This document shows positions 37,101 through 48,936 of a stretch of DNA of 64,000 nt, piece by piece. The DNA lies in NCBI GenBank assembly GCA_022266195.1, contig WHVY01000008.1:1178001-1242000 (forward strand), read 5' to 3'. The stretch is from Tetranychus cinnabarinus (taxonomy: Eukaryota; Arthropoda; Arachnida; Trombidiformes; Tetranychidae). Below the pieces are notes generated by a model, which saw only the letters and a program-made list of their open reading frames with translations, ran no database searches and was not told where the DNA came from. The number at the start of each line of letters is the position of its first letter. Within the stretch, counting starts at the first letter, position 1. Made by a program: the position numbers and the translations under genes.

Positions 37101-40100
37101 TTTTTTATAAAGAAAATCGAACGCAACATATCCAATCAATTTATATTAAATTTACAATTGTAACTCTCAGTTGATTGTGAATTGAAAGAAAAAAATTGTA
37201 TCAATTCAAAAGAATTATAATAAATATATTTGATAAAAACTAGAAACTTACTTGTGGGGTTTATCCTTATTTAAGACAATAACTTCTTGACCCTCCTTCA
37301 ATTCAATCTCATCTTGAGCCGATTTAGGTGGACTGTAATCCAATACAGCAACGTAAACATTTTCCTATAAGAATAGACCAATAAATTGTTAATAATTTTA
37401 CCTAAAAAACGAAAGTATTTTGCTTATTCAGAGTAATTTGCAAGGTTACTGATATTCATTTTCCTTCCATGAAATACATGTCAATGTAGAGGGTTATTAA
37501 CGTGGTTTTTAATTGACTGTACATGTATATTTTTAACATGTAATAGATTGTTTACGGCATCTTGTTAATTCAATTCAAACATATTTACCAATACATGTTA
37601 ATCACTCAATTGGTTTACAAAAGTTACAATTTAAATGATTCAGCAATCTATCCTTTTTAACTTACTCTTCCTGATTGTCAATGTTAATTGGCTGCTAAGA
37701 ATTGGCATCAATTTTCATGCAATATTATACTTCCTTCGAGGTTGCCCATAAATGTTTCATTGAACTATTCTCAAGTTCGTTGACATGCTTACTCTAGCAA
37801 TTGTTTTAACTAAGTGTTAAAATTGATTTCGTAAATGTTAGAGGTGTTGATTGTAATTGACAGACTAGACTCGAAAAGATTGGCTTAAAAGCAACTGAAA
37901 AAGGTAAAAATTATAACATCTTGCATTATTTTGATTATGATTTGATTCAACCGGTGATGCTTGATAAACCTCAAATTATTTGGATGTATATCAAGGTTAT
38001 TTACAATTTAATTAAACCCTTGAATTTACCTAAAATCATTTCTCTACTAAATTAAACCAGAAATATTTTAGTGCTCAATGCAATTTCACTTGTTGCGTTT
38101 CAAGTTACGCTGTGAAGGTCGGTAAATTCAATAAAATTGGGTTCCTGAAGCACAAAAATTAAAAAAACTTGAATTCAAAAAGACGAAACCTTTGCCAACA
38201 TCTGACCTGAGCTTACGAAATTTGCTGAAATTAAATTCAAAGGTATTCCATTCAAGGGAAGATTGAAACTGAAAGAGATGAGAAGCAAGCATTAATTTAT
38301 GATGAAGTTATGCATATTTGCCTTTGGATATTTATAATTCAATTTGTTCAAGATTTTCGTCTTTGGTTTAACAGATTGAGCAAAAGGATTTGAATTAGAA
38401 TTATCGTGAAGCTTTGAATATGCTTTTTACCCAAAGAACCTTAACCTAATTGATGCCAAGTATGAAATCAAAAAATGAAGTGAGAAAGACACTAAAAATG
38501 ATGTTGAGGAATTGAAGGAGGAACGATAGGCAAACATGGAGACACCATGAAAAGTTTGACTTGAAAATATTACATGTATTAATATTAGTATTGAAAATTT
38601 TTTACTTTCTGAAGAGTGTTCAGGGAGCAGAGATAAAAGAGACAGGAAAACACTGGATTCAGAATTGAGAAGAAAAAGGCTGATGGGGAAAATAAACAGA
38701 CCTGTCTTAGTTAAGATTTGAAGTGAATCGTTCGCAAACTTGCACTAATAATCTAATTCTTGTAAGATAAATACGAAAAGAAATGACTAATTTCATGTTT
38801 TTTTGGTTTCTTTTTCAGTAAAACTGCCAAGAATTTGATCTTTTTTTCACACAAAAATGAGATCAAATTTTGTATGAAGAGCTTATTGGACAATTATAAA
38901 TTACACCTCATGCTGTGTCACCGAAAAATGACCTCTAGTATATATTCAAGCTTGAATCGATTCTTGTACAATTTAGGTAAATGTAGAGGTTAAGATATGA
39001 GGAAGATGAAAAGACTTTATGGCTGATAACCTGGGAAAGATGAGAATAACAAAGGAATTACAAAAGAGAATCTTATTCGAAGTATTAAAAGGTTGGGAAA
39101 AGTTTACGTTGGAAGACTATTTTTAACGCAAATTAGCCCAACATAGCAAACAGTTAAAAATGAGTTCTTACCCACCATTCACTCAACAAGACTTAAGCCT
39201 CTCTATGTTTCTTCCTTAGCTCATTTTATCTTCTTCTTCTTTACATCTTCATCATTCTCTATTTTTTCTCGTTTCTATTCTCAAGTATGAATGCAATTTG
39301 AAACATAATGATTGTCATACGCATTTGCACTAATGGCGTCATTTTACTTGCTAGTTTTGTTTTTAGTTTGCTCTCTCACAGGCTAATTAAAATAACCAGG
39401 AAAACACCAGTGGCTGTGTTTCAAAAACAAAGCAAATTATCATGATCAACAAGTAATTAAGTTTACCTCATTGATGGTCGATGATCGTGATTTCAACCTT
39501 AAATTTGGTGATACCGGTCTATCTTCATCTGTAGCTGATATTTTGTACGATTTGTATGAATCTACTTTGTCCAGAGACCGTTTAAGGCTACTAGATTTGA
39601 AACTTCCATCTTCTGAAACATTAGATGATTGGCGATTAAGTAAAGATGATGACTCTTGACTCTCTGATCTTTTGAACCTTGATCCACCAACTGTTAATCC
39701 ACTGGTAAGACCATCATCATCAGTTGAACCTAATCGACTGAAGCCACGTTTAGTTATACCATAGTTTTCATCTTCTGACATTCGAGATGTTGATAAACGA
39801 GTAGATCTAGAAGCAGTTGTGGACATAGCTCCACCACCAATGTCAAGATCATCGTCTAGAGCATAAATACGACTAGAATATTTACGTGTTGTAGTTGAAC
39901 TTTCTTCACCGTAGTCACGGGCAGATTTTTTAGAAATGACAAAATCACTTGAGCTATCTTCGATTCCATGTGATCTTGAAGTTTTCCGTGTGGACAAGTA
40001 AGATTCACCTGCGCCAACATCGAGGTCACCACTTAAACCTCGAGAGTATTTCCTTGTATATCCACCTGATTCCTCTGATCGGCTACCTGCACGACTAGAG

Positions 40101-41177
40101 ATTCGTTTGGAGGCAGAAAATTCATCATTAGAGTCTTTACGATCATATAAACGACCAGAGATTCGAGAAGATGCAGTTGACTCGAAAGAATCTTCTCTGG
40201 GTCGAATATTTCGACGAGTCGATGAAAGGCCAACATCATCAGAATCTAAGCGAGTCAAACGAGATCCAGATGCAGCTCCTGTTCCTGTCCCTGTTCGAGA
40301 AGTGGATTTATAAGAGCTTGTAAAGCCTTCATCACCACCACCACTTCCACCTGCAAAGATAAAACAAGAGTTATAATTAAAACAACGAAATCAGGTTAAC
40401 AAGAATAAAAACGTGGAATTTGTCTCAAAATCAAACGAAAAATATTTTCTCAAAAGATTAACCTTTGTTAATAAGTTAACGTTATTTTAATCTTAAATAA
40501 TCTTTCCCCCTAAAAAAGCCAAACCAAAAGATTGCAACTCTAAGTACAGCCATCTATTGTTTTATTTAACCATTCAACCAAATTATTGAAAATGAAACTT
40601 TCATTGCAAAAAAAAGGTTGATTTAGTAAACAAATGTCAACAATTGATACAGATGGTTAAACATTTCTCTTAAATATCAAATATATTAAGTATGTGAGAA
40701 GCAAGTTATCATTTCTCTGATCATTAAGTCAAATTGTATTTTCGGAAATCATAAACTAGGTTAGTTTTAAAATCATTTCAAGTCCTTGAAAGCTAAGCCA
40801 AAAATTTTGTCATTGCTAATAAAACCGAACACTTGTTATCAATTAGGCTTATCAACATTAAATATATACCTAAATATCACCAATTTTATTGGGTTTCACT
40901 CGACGTCAACTCGATTGAATGAAAACCAATATTTTCCGCAATGAATTAAATTCACATCAAAGCTTCACTTTCAATCAATAAATCAACCTCTTTTAAAATT
41001 TATTTTCATCCAAAAAATGACAAAAAAACTGACAATAATTCCTTTAATTCCTACAAGAGAAGCGTATTGATCAAGCTTCCCGAATAACTCTATTAGTATT
41101 GTAAAATGGACTTTACCTTCACTCGATAACCGATAAGATGTAGAAGTGGCTCGATAAGATGACCGTGAATAGGACAT
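17148..41177 (-). CDS. Unc-89: Unc-89 / obscurin, giant sarcomeric M-line protein
   Basis: A scaffold and signalling protein of the muscle M-line. I assembled 31 coding exons on the minus strand: 41117-41177, 39467-40350, 37252-37364, 35081-35251, 34488-34824, 34323-34415, 34098-34262, 33179-33319, 32936-33089, 32588-32857, 31639-31698, 31188-31424, 30844-31003, 30357-30532, 29180-30055, 26519-29098, 25501-26397, 24552-25428, 24347-24472, 24092-24267, 23544-23972, 23307-23437, 23087-23246, 22721-23005, 22210-22652, 21651-22130, 21354-21568, 20146-20290, 17720-19181, 17421-17646, 17148-17331. All junctions are GT-AG and phases agree; total 12,714 bases, 4237 residues, close to the long Drosophila Unc-89 isoform. 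Domain order is Ser-rich N-terminus, SH3, DH-PH, 23 Ig with one FN3 before the last two, kinase 1, linker, Ig, FN3, kinase 2, tail. This is the arthropod/nematode arrangement rather than vertebrate obscurin. Alternative promoters and isoforms are likely but unseen. Confidence 0.93.
20146..22652 (-). other. Unc-89 kinase domain 1 (pseudokinase) and linker
   Basis: Kinase fold at residues about 3187-3494. Present: Gly-rich loop LGRGTQGVTY, ATP-site lysine in YAIKMM, alpha-C Glu in DRELDMM, and the APE motif in FVAPEIV. Changed: the catalytic loop reads HGRDIGHFGLT where HRDLKPxN is expected, and DFG is DFS. The fold is likely intact but catalysis is unlikely. The linker (21354-21568 and 20146-20290) contains a Pro/acidic stretch and PLRIREYLRVG. 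Confidence 0.85.
22721..32857 (-). other. Unc-89 Ig array (Ig1-Ig23) with first FN3
   Basis: After an acidic linker (residues about 707-800) come 23 I-set Ig domains. Each shows the P-x-F start, a V-x-W-x-K-D/N-G strand and the D-x-G-x-Y motif. Ig1: 31188-31698. Ig2: 30357-31003. Ig3-5: 29180-30055. Ig6-14: 26519-29098. Ig15-17: 25501-26397. Ig18-20: 24552-25428. Ig21: 24092-24472. The FN3 domain is in 23544-23972 (WDTGISLGWKP, YSFRVRVENKHG). Ig22 is in 23087-23437 and Ig23 in 22721-23005. Ig2 has Phe in place of the core Trp (PQVTFFKDD) exactly at an exon junction. Confidence 0.87.
35999..37110 (+). CDS. Nested secreted Thr/Ser-rich protein, function unknown
   Basis: Two coding exons, 35999-36104 and 36176-37110, spliced GT-AG in phase 1, encode 346 residues. 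The gene lies wholly inside an unc-89 intron (35252-37251) on the opposite strand. The N-terminus MMKVSVSIFVLCVLLSGSQA is a textbook signal peptide. Two adjacent ATGs occur; the first is used here. The mature chain is rich in Thr, Ser, Glu and Pro, with several N-glycosylation sequons (NGT, NET, NDT, NAS, NLS, NKT, NLT) and TTTQVPTTTQKP-like mucin repeats at residues about 250-270. A more ordered C-terminal block has DYDYMPQPVYIPEIHG and ELAKALGVHHN. I recognise no domain. A cuticle, saliva or extracellular-matrix role would fit but is speculation. AATAAA lies at 37219-37224, just before unc-89 exon 3. Confidence 0.68.
37219..37224 (+). terminator. Polyadenylation signal of the nested gene
   Basis: AATAAA 109 bp past the stop of the nested gene and 28 bp before the unc-89 exon at 37252, so the two transcripts need overlap little if cleavage occurs promptly. 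Confidence 0.5.
37365..39466. other. Unc-89 intron 2
   Basis: 2.1-kb intron upstream of the SH3 exon. AT-rich, with a T/C-rich tract near 39180-39290. Could house an internal promoter for shorter isoforms, but I see no direct evidence. No nested gene found. Confidence 0.4.
39467..41177 (-). other. Unc-89 N-terminal Ser/Arg-rich region (residues 1-315)
   Basis: Exons 1 and 2 encode MSYSRSSYRATSTSYRLSSEG followed by about 295 residues of low-complexity Ser, Arg, Asp and Gly. Basic-directed serine motifs recur: SSRISGR, KRISSR, RKYSRG, RKTSR, RKYSSR, KRGFSR. These RxxS-type sites fit phosphorylation by AGC or CaM-type kinases, which is inference. The segment precedes the SH3 domain and is probably disordered. 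Confidence 0.8.
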
Positions 41178-42400
41178 GGTTTAAGGTAATAATCCTGGTT
41201 GGATAATCCTATTGTGACATGTTTGGGTTTGTAGCTTGAATGAAATGATGGTCACTACCAAATGACGGATGAAGTAAATCACAGATTATTAACCGATTTG
41301 ACACTAAACATTAATTATTATATAACAGGCTAAAGTTATTAAATTGACTAGAACTTGTTGATGAGATAAAGGCGTTTAATTATCCTTGAATATCAGTATG
41401 TTGTTTAGAATAGATGTTGAGTCGAAGATGGAAAATCGCGCAAAAAACAAAAAAAGGTTAAAATTATAAAACAATTATTTGATGGAGATGATGATGTTGA
41501 AGATGATTGATACTAGCAAGGTAGACTTTCAATGAGCATCATTAGATTGTTGTTGATTAACTAAAAATAAATAAAAAATAAAATCTGGTGCTTTAACTAT
41601 TTTCTGGTAAACATTGAAAATAACATGAAAAGATTTGGATGTTTTCACTCTATTCAACTTACACAGATGAACAGACAGAGGATTCCAAGTTTACCGATGA
41701 AGATGAAGGAAGATGATGATAAAGATCCAAAGAGGCTGATGATGATGAAGATGAGGTGGGTAACTTGCGTCTACATGAGATGCTGTTTATGGAAGTGAAA
41801 GGCTGAAACTTTGGTTAACAAGATTGCAAGAAGGTTGGTTAATAAAGCTGTTGTTTAGATGCTGCGTAACAACCCAAACATTAAAAAACAAACCACCAAG
41901 ATGCCTATGAAATGATAATGTTAAACGCACTCTCTTCACGTAACACGTATCTTTTGTTGAGAGAGAGAGAGAGAGAGGAAGATATGCTAAAAAGAGAAGA
42001 GGAGAAAGACGAATAACTATTTTGAGAGTGAGCTTCGTTAAATTTGGTACAATTTCGCGGTGACAAATATTTTACTCTATGCTCTTAACATTGGAATACT
42101 TTTCATCATCACTATCTTCATCATCTTCTCCACTACCATCATCCTCATCGTCAACTCTGTTAGAGCCAAACAGTTGTCTTGTACATTCAATCTTTGCTTT
42201 ACACTTGCTATCATTACTGACTTCATTTTACTCCATTTTACCTTTTACTTTAGCCTTTTTACTCTACTTATTTTCTGGTCATTCCCAGTGTTTTTATCAG
42301 TATCATTAGTATCAGTGTTAGTCGAATCGCTATGATATCAAAAAGCTACGAAATCTAGTCTAGAATTGTCCGAAATTGAAATAACATGGCAAGAGTTTAA
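41178..42400. other. Unc-89 5' flank and simple repeats
   Basis: Sequence upstream of the first unc-89 coding exon, presumably with the 5' UTR and promoter. It holds GAT/GATGAT-rich stretches near 41480-41750, a (GA)n microsatellite at about 41959-41977, and a TCATC-rich tract at 42105-42155. A hydrophobic open frame over the last tract is low complexity and not called a gene. Confidence 0.45.
41959..41977. repeat. (GA)n microsatellite
   Basis: About nine to ten GA dinucleotides in a row, seen directly. Confidence 0.85.
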
Positions 42401-42448
42401 TGCATAAACTTGTCAGGAAATAAGTAGAAATGGTTGTTACTAAAAAGA

Positions 42449-43745
42449 CGCATTATGCACAAATGGGAATAAACGGGTAAAAATGGATTTCTTTCCAATT
42501 AAGATTCTGTTAGTTTGTAGGGACATGAGAATTGAAGACATTCATGCGATTTGAAGATGTCTCTGATCGATAGTTTTCGAGAAAATCGAATTCAAAGTTG
42601 AAACTTCGATCGCCTTTTGTACAATAATGGAAGCAGATATTTTCATGATATTCATTTTACTGATGTATTGTTAGGTGACCAACCACAAAACGTACTTATT
42701 TGGAGAAATGCATTTTTCTGTTTTCTGTAAAACATATCAGAGTGATTTTCAGTTAAAGCGACCGTGTTCTGTAATTGCAAGAACTAGCGAGCTGAAACAT
42801 GTAATTGATCGATAAAAGTTATTGGTACACAAAATGCGTTGAATAAATTTTTCAATTTATCAATAGTTCTCTTCTTCTTACTGACCATTCACGTAAAAAA
42901 GTTTGAAACTAAATATTTCGAGAATGGGATTACCTAAGTCCATTATTCTTTGACCGAACACTAGATTGTATTATAAGCTATAAAATAATATGACTGAATA
43001 TCGAATAAAAGCCAATCTGATTCATTTTATAATGAAAATCTTTCTAATGTATAAGATTTATGTTTAAGGAAACATTTAACTTGATAAATCAAGCACAAAT
43101 CTAACAGAATTAAAAAATGCTAAAATTTATTTTGTGTGATCATTAAACAATGACAATCTTTTAGGAATAATTTAATATTTGAATATATTATAACACATTA
43201 TGCAATCTATCTTCGGTCGAAGAATGATGAACGTAGGTAATGCCATTCTCGAAATATTCATGTTCAAAGTTATTAGATAAATGGCCAATTTTAAGAGAAC
43301 TGCTGATTAATTGAAAAAAGTAATCAATCCATAATGTGTATCGACAACTTTTAGCGACAGAAGCTAAGTTTCAGCTCTTATGAAAACACGGTTACAGAAT
43401 GCTGTCGCTTTAAAGAGAAATCGAACTGATCTGTTTTATTACGAACCGAGAGTTTTATTTCCTAAAATAAGGGCATTTAATGGTTAAACATCAAAATATA
43501 TATCACCAAAATGAGTACCATGAAAATATCTGCTTCCATTATTGCACAAAAGACGATCGAAGTTTCAACGTTGATCTTGATTTTCTCGAAAGCCACTGAT
43601 CAGAGAAACTTTTAAATCTCCCAAATGGGTTCCGTTTCTATGTGGATACAAATAATCAGAGTCTAAAGTTAAAAGAAATCGATTTTTAACCTTTTATTCC
43701 CATTTTTATTTCAGTGTTTGTGTAAACTTGTGCATAAATGAGACA
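42449..43745 (+). mobile_element. Foldback element unit B1
   Basis: Left arm about 42449-42990, centre 42990-43195, right arm 43195-43745. The centre matches unit B3 in direct orientation and the reverse complement of unit B2. Left-arm markers: GTTTTCGAGAAAATCGA, ACTTCGATCGCC. Confidence 0.75.
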
Positions 43746-43789
43746 AATTTGAGATTTGAGCTTACTTTATAAAGTTTAATGGGTTTACA

Positions 43790-45060
43790 CAAATACTGAA
43801 AGACAAATTGAGCGAAAAACGGATAAAAATTGATTTCTCGCAAATTTAACCTGTGACCGAGTGCTGGGACAGGCTAACTACATCCATTTGTGCGATTCAA
43901 AGGTTTCTCTTATTGACAGTTTTCGAGAAAATCGAACTCAAAGTTACAACTTCGATTGCCTTTTGTGCGACAGTGGCAGCAGATTTTTTCATGAAACTTC
44001 ATTTTTGTAATGTAATTTTTGATGGAAAACCAGAAAATGCACTTATTTCAAGAAGTAAAACTTTAGTTTCGAAATAAAACGGTTAAGTGCGATTTTCGTT
44101 TAAACCGACTTCTTTCTATGACCGTAAAAGTTAGCGATTCGAAACATATTTTCTGTCGATAAAAGCTGTTAGTAAACATCATGACTCGAATACTTCTTTC
44201 AGTTTACCAACATCTCTCTCGATATTGGCCATTTACCTAAAGACTTTGAACATCAATATTTCGAGAATGACATCACCTACGTCTAGTATTCTTCCGTCAA
44301 ACAATAGACTACATTATGGATTTTAATCTACTCAAATATCAAATTGTTCCGAAAAGATTCCTATCATTAAAAGATCCTACAAAAAAGTTGTAGTGTTGTT
44401 TATTATTAACATTTATGTTACCAGATTTATTTTGGTTTATAAATAAAATGGTTTTTTGAACACAAACCTTATGTGTAAGAAGGATTTTCGATATTAATTG
44501 AATCAGATTAGATTTTATTCGATATTTTATTATAGCCCATAAAGCAATCTAATGTCTGGTCAAAGAATAATGGACATGGGTTATGCCATTCTCGAAATAT
44601 TTAGCTTCAAACTTTTTAGGTAAATGGCCAATATTAAGAGAACTGTTGATAAATTGAGAAAAGTACTAAAACCATTTTGCGTATCGACAACTTTCAGTGA
44701 CAGATAATAATTTTCAGCTCTCTAACTCACACAGTTACAGAATGCGGTCGCTTTAAAGAGAAATCGAACTGATATGTTTTATTTCGAAATGAAAGTTTTA
44801 CTTCACAAAATTCGGGCATTTTATGGTTGCCTATCAAAAATTACATCACCAAAATAAGTAGCAAGAAATAATCTACTTCCATTCTTGCACAAAAAGTGTG
44901 TTTCAACTGTGAACCCTATTTTCTCGAAAACTTTTGACCGGAGAAATTTTCAAATTGAATGAGTTGACTTAGTTTTCATCTCTCCACAAACCGACCGAGT
45001 CATTATTTGACAGAAACCAATTTTTACTCGTTCTTGCCCATTTTTCTTGTAGGACAAGCT
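43790..45060 (-). mobile_element. Foldback element unit B2
   Basis: Arms about 43790-44330 and 44550-45060 around a centre at 44330-44550. The centre is the reverse complement of those of B1 and B3 and matches that of A3, so this copy is inserted in the opposite orientation. Confidence 0.75.
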
Positions 45061-46339
45061 TGTATTTGAATGAATTTGTGGATAAATGTAATGATTGTGT
45101 TAATTATTTCTTTTCAGTAACAACCGTATTTTCTTGAGAATATTTTGTAACATTTTAACCTGAGAAACGTTTAAATTGAGTTTGTTTATTTCCATTTCAA
45201 TACCTTCCACTATTTTGACAGCAGATCGAGTAATATCGAAATTACTCCGAACTTGTCTGGCCGTTTCCACGATGAACAACAAAAGCGTCATCTTGATCAA
45301 CTTGGTTCATTGATATTGCCAACACACAGACCAAAGATGCTTGATAAGCAAAGTGTATCTTTATCCAAAACGATGTGTCTGGATGATAGTACATTCCTTG
45401 TTAAATCATCGTACAATTACTTTATCCACTTTGTCTTCATCATCATCATCTTTCGTTGGTCTTTTATTCCTGTATTTCTTCCTGGTATAACTGAGTCTTT
45501 CCTTCTTGGTCTATCCAGATACACTCAACAATTTATACTTTAATTTGTTTCCAAAGCCTCAAAGACTAAGAGGCAAAATTTGATTACCATCCAAGCAGCC
45601 AAAAATCAAGCTTTGCAAAAAGCTAATAGATCTTAATCAAATCTCTTTCTTTTCTTTTGGTGATTCCATGAACAGTGATAAATCCGAATGAGCAAACAGC
45701 TAATATGAGAGCGAGAGTTTCAGTAAAATGGAAACATTAACATGAAAAGTGAGTTATGAAATTCATGAGACATTCTTGTATAATCACTGAAAGACACAAT
45801 GAACACAAAAGGTTGATATAACAATTAACCCTACCAGTTTGGCTTAAGACAGGTTCGCGTTTGCTGGAACACCATTCAATCTTAATCAAACTGAATAATC
45901 AGTGGCTATATTAAAACAGTATTTCAAACTATTTGCTCGTTTTAAACACTTTCTTTCTGAGCAAGAGTTGTGTTGATGAACGCTAATTGCTTTATCACCA
46001 CTGCATCAATTATTCAGAATAACAATGAAATACAATATGAAATACAAAGCATTGCCTTTGTATCCAAATCCTTTGTATCATTATTCTGAGTAAATTAAGC
46101 CACAAGAAACTAGAAAAAGGTAAAAATGACTTCAGTAAAGTGATGATTCTCAAAGAGATTGACAGATCCACTTTTAGGTTGGAAATAACGGATTTGTTAT
46201 GCTCGATAACTCGTAATATCTATATAATCCTAATTTCAATTTTGAATATCATTTTATGCAACTGCAAATCTTACAGTAGCTTGAACACTGTATAAATTAG
46301 CAGTGCTTTGACTTTCGAGTTAGGAGTTGAGATCTGGTG
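45061..46339. other. Unique insert between foldback units, possible gene relic
   Basis: 1.3 kb not belonging to the foldback family. Two plus-strand stretches look coding. One (about 45185-45420) contains GRFHDEQQKRHLDQLGSL then PTHRPKMLDKQSV. The other (45550-45636) contains KTKRQNLITIQAAKNQ and ends in a stop. An overlapping minus-strand frame (45100-45300) is an alternative. No signal for a full gene; may be exon debris. Weak resemblance of the first stretch to the loop and second helix of Clock-type bHLH domains is noted but not relied on. Confidence 0.3.
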
Positions 46340-47600
46340 GAGATTTCTTTCAAATTTAGACTCTACTGGTTTCTAGGACATAAGAACTGAGTCCATTGTC
46401 GCGATTTAAAAGTTTCTAAGATGGACAGTTTTCGAGAGAAAAGAGTTCAAAGTTAGAAACTTCGATCTCATTTTGTACAATAATGCAAGCAGTTTTTTTC
46501 ATGAAACTTCATTTTGGTCATGTAAACTTAGATGGTCAACCATAAAATGTACATTTTTTAGGAAATAAAACTTTCGGTTCAAAATAAAATCGATAAGTGC
46601 GATTTTTCTTTAAAGCGACTGCATTCAATGACCGAAAGTCTCAGCGAGCTGAAACTCATAATCTGTAAATAAAACTTGTTGGTACATATCATAGATGGAA
46701 TTTTTTTTCTATTTATCAACAATTCTCTCGATATTGTCCATTTACCCAAAAAGTTTGAAACTTAATATTTCGAGAATGGCATAACCTAAGTCCACAATTC
46801 TTTGACCATAAATTGACTGCATAATGGGCTATGAAATAATATGACTGGATATCGTATAAAATCCGAGCTGTTTCATTTTATAATGCTAATCCATCTAACA
46901 CATAAGATTTGTGTGTAGAAAAACATTTAACTTCATAAAACAAGCTAAAAGCTAACAATTGAAGTAGAAAAATGCTAAAACTTATTTTGCAGGACCATTT
47001 AACAATGGCAATCTTTTAGGAATAATTTAATATTTGAGTAGATTAAAATCCATAATGTAGTCTATTGTTTGACGGAAGAATACTAGACGTAGGTGATGTC
47101 ATTCTCGAAATATTGATGTTCAAAGTCTTTAGGTAAATGGCCAATATCGAGAGAGATGTTGGTAAACTGAAAGAAGTATTCGAGTCATGATGTTTACCAA
47201 CAGCTTTTATCGACAGAAAATATGTTTCGAATCGCTAACTTTTACGGTCATAGAAAGAAGTCGGTTTAAACGAAAATCGCACTTAACCGTTTTATTTCGA
47301 AACGAAAGTTTTACTTCTTGAAATAAGTGCATTTTATGGCGGTCCTTCAAAAATTACATTAGTGCAATGAAGTTTCATGAAAAAATCTGCTGCCATTATT
47401 GCACAAAAGGCAATCGAAGTTATAACTTTGAGTTCGATTTTCTCGAAAACTGTCAATCAGAGAAACTTTTAAATCGCACAAATGGATACTGTTAGCATTT
47501 CCCTGCAAATGGACACAGGTTAAATTTGCTAGAAATCCATTTCTATCCGTTTTGCGCTCAATTTGTCTTTCAGTATTAGTCTAAACCATTAAACTTTACT
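46340..47600 (+). mobile_element. Foldback element unit B3
   Basis: Arms about 46340-46830 and 47040-47600; centre 46830-47040 matches B1 (shared words ATGACTG, CATTTTATAATG, GGAATAATTTAATATTTGA). Confidence 0.75.
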
Positions 47601-47629
47601 CATTAAGTATAAAGTAAGCTCAAATCTCC

Positions 47630-48900
47630 ATTGCTGGTTCATTTATGCACAAGTTTAGAAAAACACTGAAATAAAAATGGGAATGGGTTAAAAATCGATT
47701 TCTTTCAAATTTAGACTCTGGTTGTTTGTAGCCACATTAAAACGGAACCCATTTGTGCGATTTAAAAGTTTCTCTGATCAATGGCTTTCGAGAAAATCAA
47801 GATCAACGTTGAAACTTCGATCGTCTTTTGTGCAATAATGGAAGCAGATATTTTCATGAAACTCCATTGAACTGATGTATGTTTTGATGGTCTACCACGA
47901 AATGTGCTTACTTTGGGAAATAAAACTCTCGGTTCAAAATAAAACGGATCAGTGCGATTTTTCTTTAAAGCGACAGCATTCAATGATCGAAAGTCTCAGC
48001 GAGCTGAAACATGTTATTGGTCGATAAAACTTATTGGTATACATCATGGATGCAATAACTTTTCCAAATTAACAATAGTTCTCGTGATATCTGCCATTTA
48101 CCTAAAAACTTTGTACATCAATATTTCGAGAATGGCATAACCCACGTCCTTTATTCTTTGACCAAACAATAGATTGCATTATGGGTTATAACATAGTTGC
48201 CCTTAATACTGAATAAAATCTGAACTATTCATTCAATAATGAATATTCTTTCAACGCACCGCAACTAACTCTTTACATTTGCTAATCGAGTTTCAAATCT
48301 GACAGCCTAAGTGATCAATTATTATAACTTTTTCTGTAGTTTCTTAAATGATCTCGAATTTAGCTACATGATAGACTGTAACAAAATGTAATGTTTGGTC
48401 AAAGAATAGTGGACTTAGGTTATGCCATTCTCGAAATATTCATGTTCAAACTTTTTGGGTAAATGGCCAATATCGAGAGAGCTGTTGATAAATTGAAAAA
48501 GTTATTGCACCCATGATATGTACCAACAAGTTTTATTTACAGATTATGAGTTTCAGCTCGCTGAGACTTCCGGTCATTGAATGCAGTCGCTTTAAAGAAG
48601 AATCGCACTTATTTATTTTATTTTGGACCGAAAGTTTTATTTCCTAAAAAATGTACATTTTATGGTTGACCATCTAAGTTTACATGACCAAAATGAAGTT
48701 TCATGAAAAAAACTGCTTGCATTATTGTACAAAATGAGATCGAAGTTTCTAACTTTGAACTCTTTTCTCTCGAAAACTGTCCATCTTAGAAACTTTTAAA
48801 TCGCGACAATGGACTCAGTTCTTATGTCCTAGAAACCAGTAGAGTCTAAATTTGAAAGAAATCAATTTTCACCTGTTTTTGTCCGTTTTTGTGGATAAAT
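47630..48900. mobile_element. Foldback element unit B4
   Basis: Arms about 47630-48190 and 48395-48900. The centre 48190-48395 is of a second type, the reverse complement of the centre of A2 (AATAATGAATATTCTTTCAA is shared). The family therefore has at least two centre types with similar arms. Confidence 0.75.
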
Positions 48901-48936
48901 GTGGTAATTGTGTTGTGTCTTTGTAATAACAAACCT

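Larger units (their letters stand above)
32936..37364 (-). other. Unc-89 SH3 and RhoGEF (DH-PH) module
   Basis: SH3 (residues about 316-385) is split by a 2-kb intron: YVAVLDYSPPKSAQDEIEL in 37252-37364, then WKVQTKPC and GFVPSCYLEQ in 35081-35251. The DH domain starts KELVETEEDFNRDMQFI and includes LKLPVQRINDYQLLLK, the conserved CR3 helix of Dbl-family exchange factors. The PH domain begins GNLHKSGRLLKHDWFQV and ends KSWKQEIQDVRKL. In Unc-89 proteins this module activates a Rho-type GTPase; that function is from the family. Confidence 0.88.

Noticed and set aside
42060..42335. 91-codon hydrophobic plus-strand frame
   Set aside because: Built from TCATC/TTTAC-rich simple sequence; a parallel frame is equally open; no domain or splice support.
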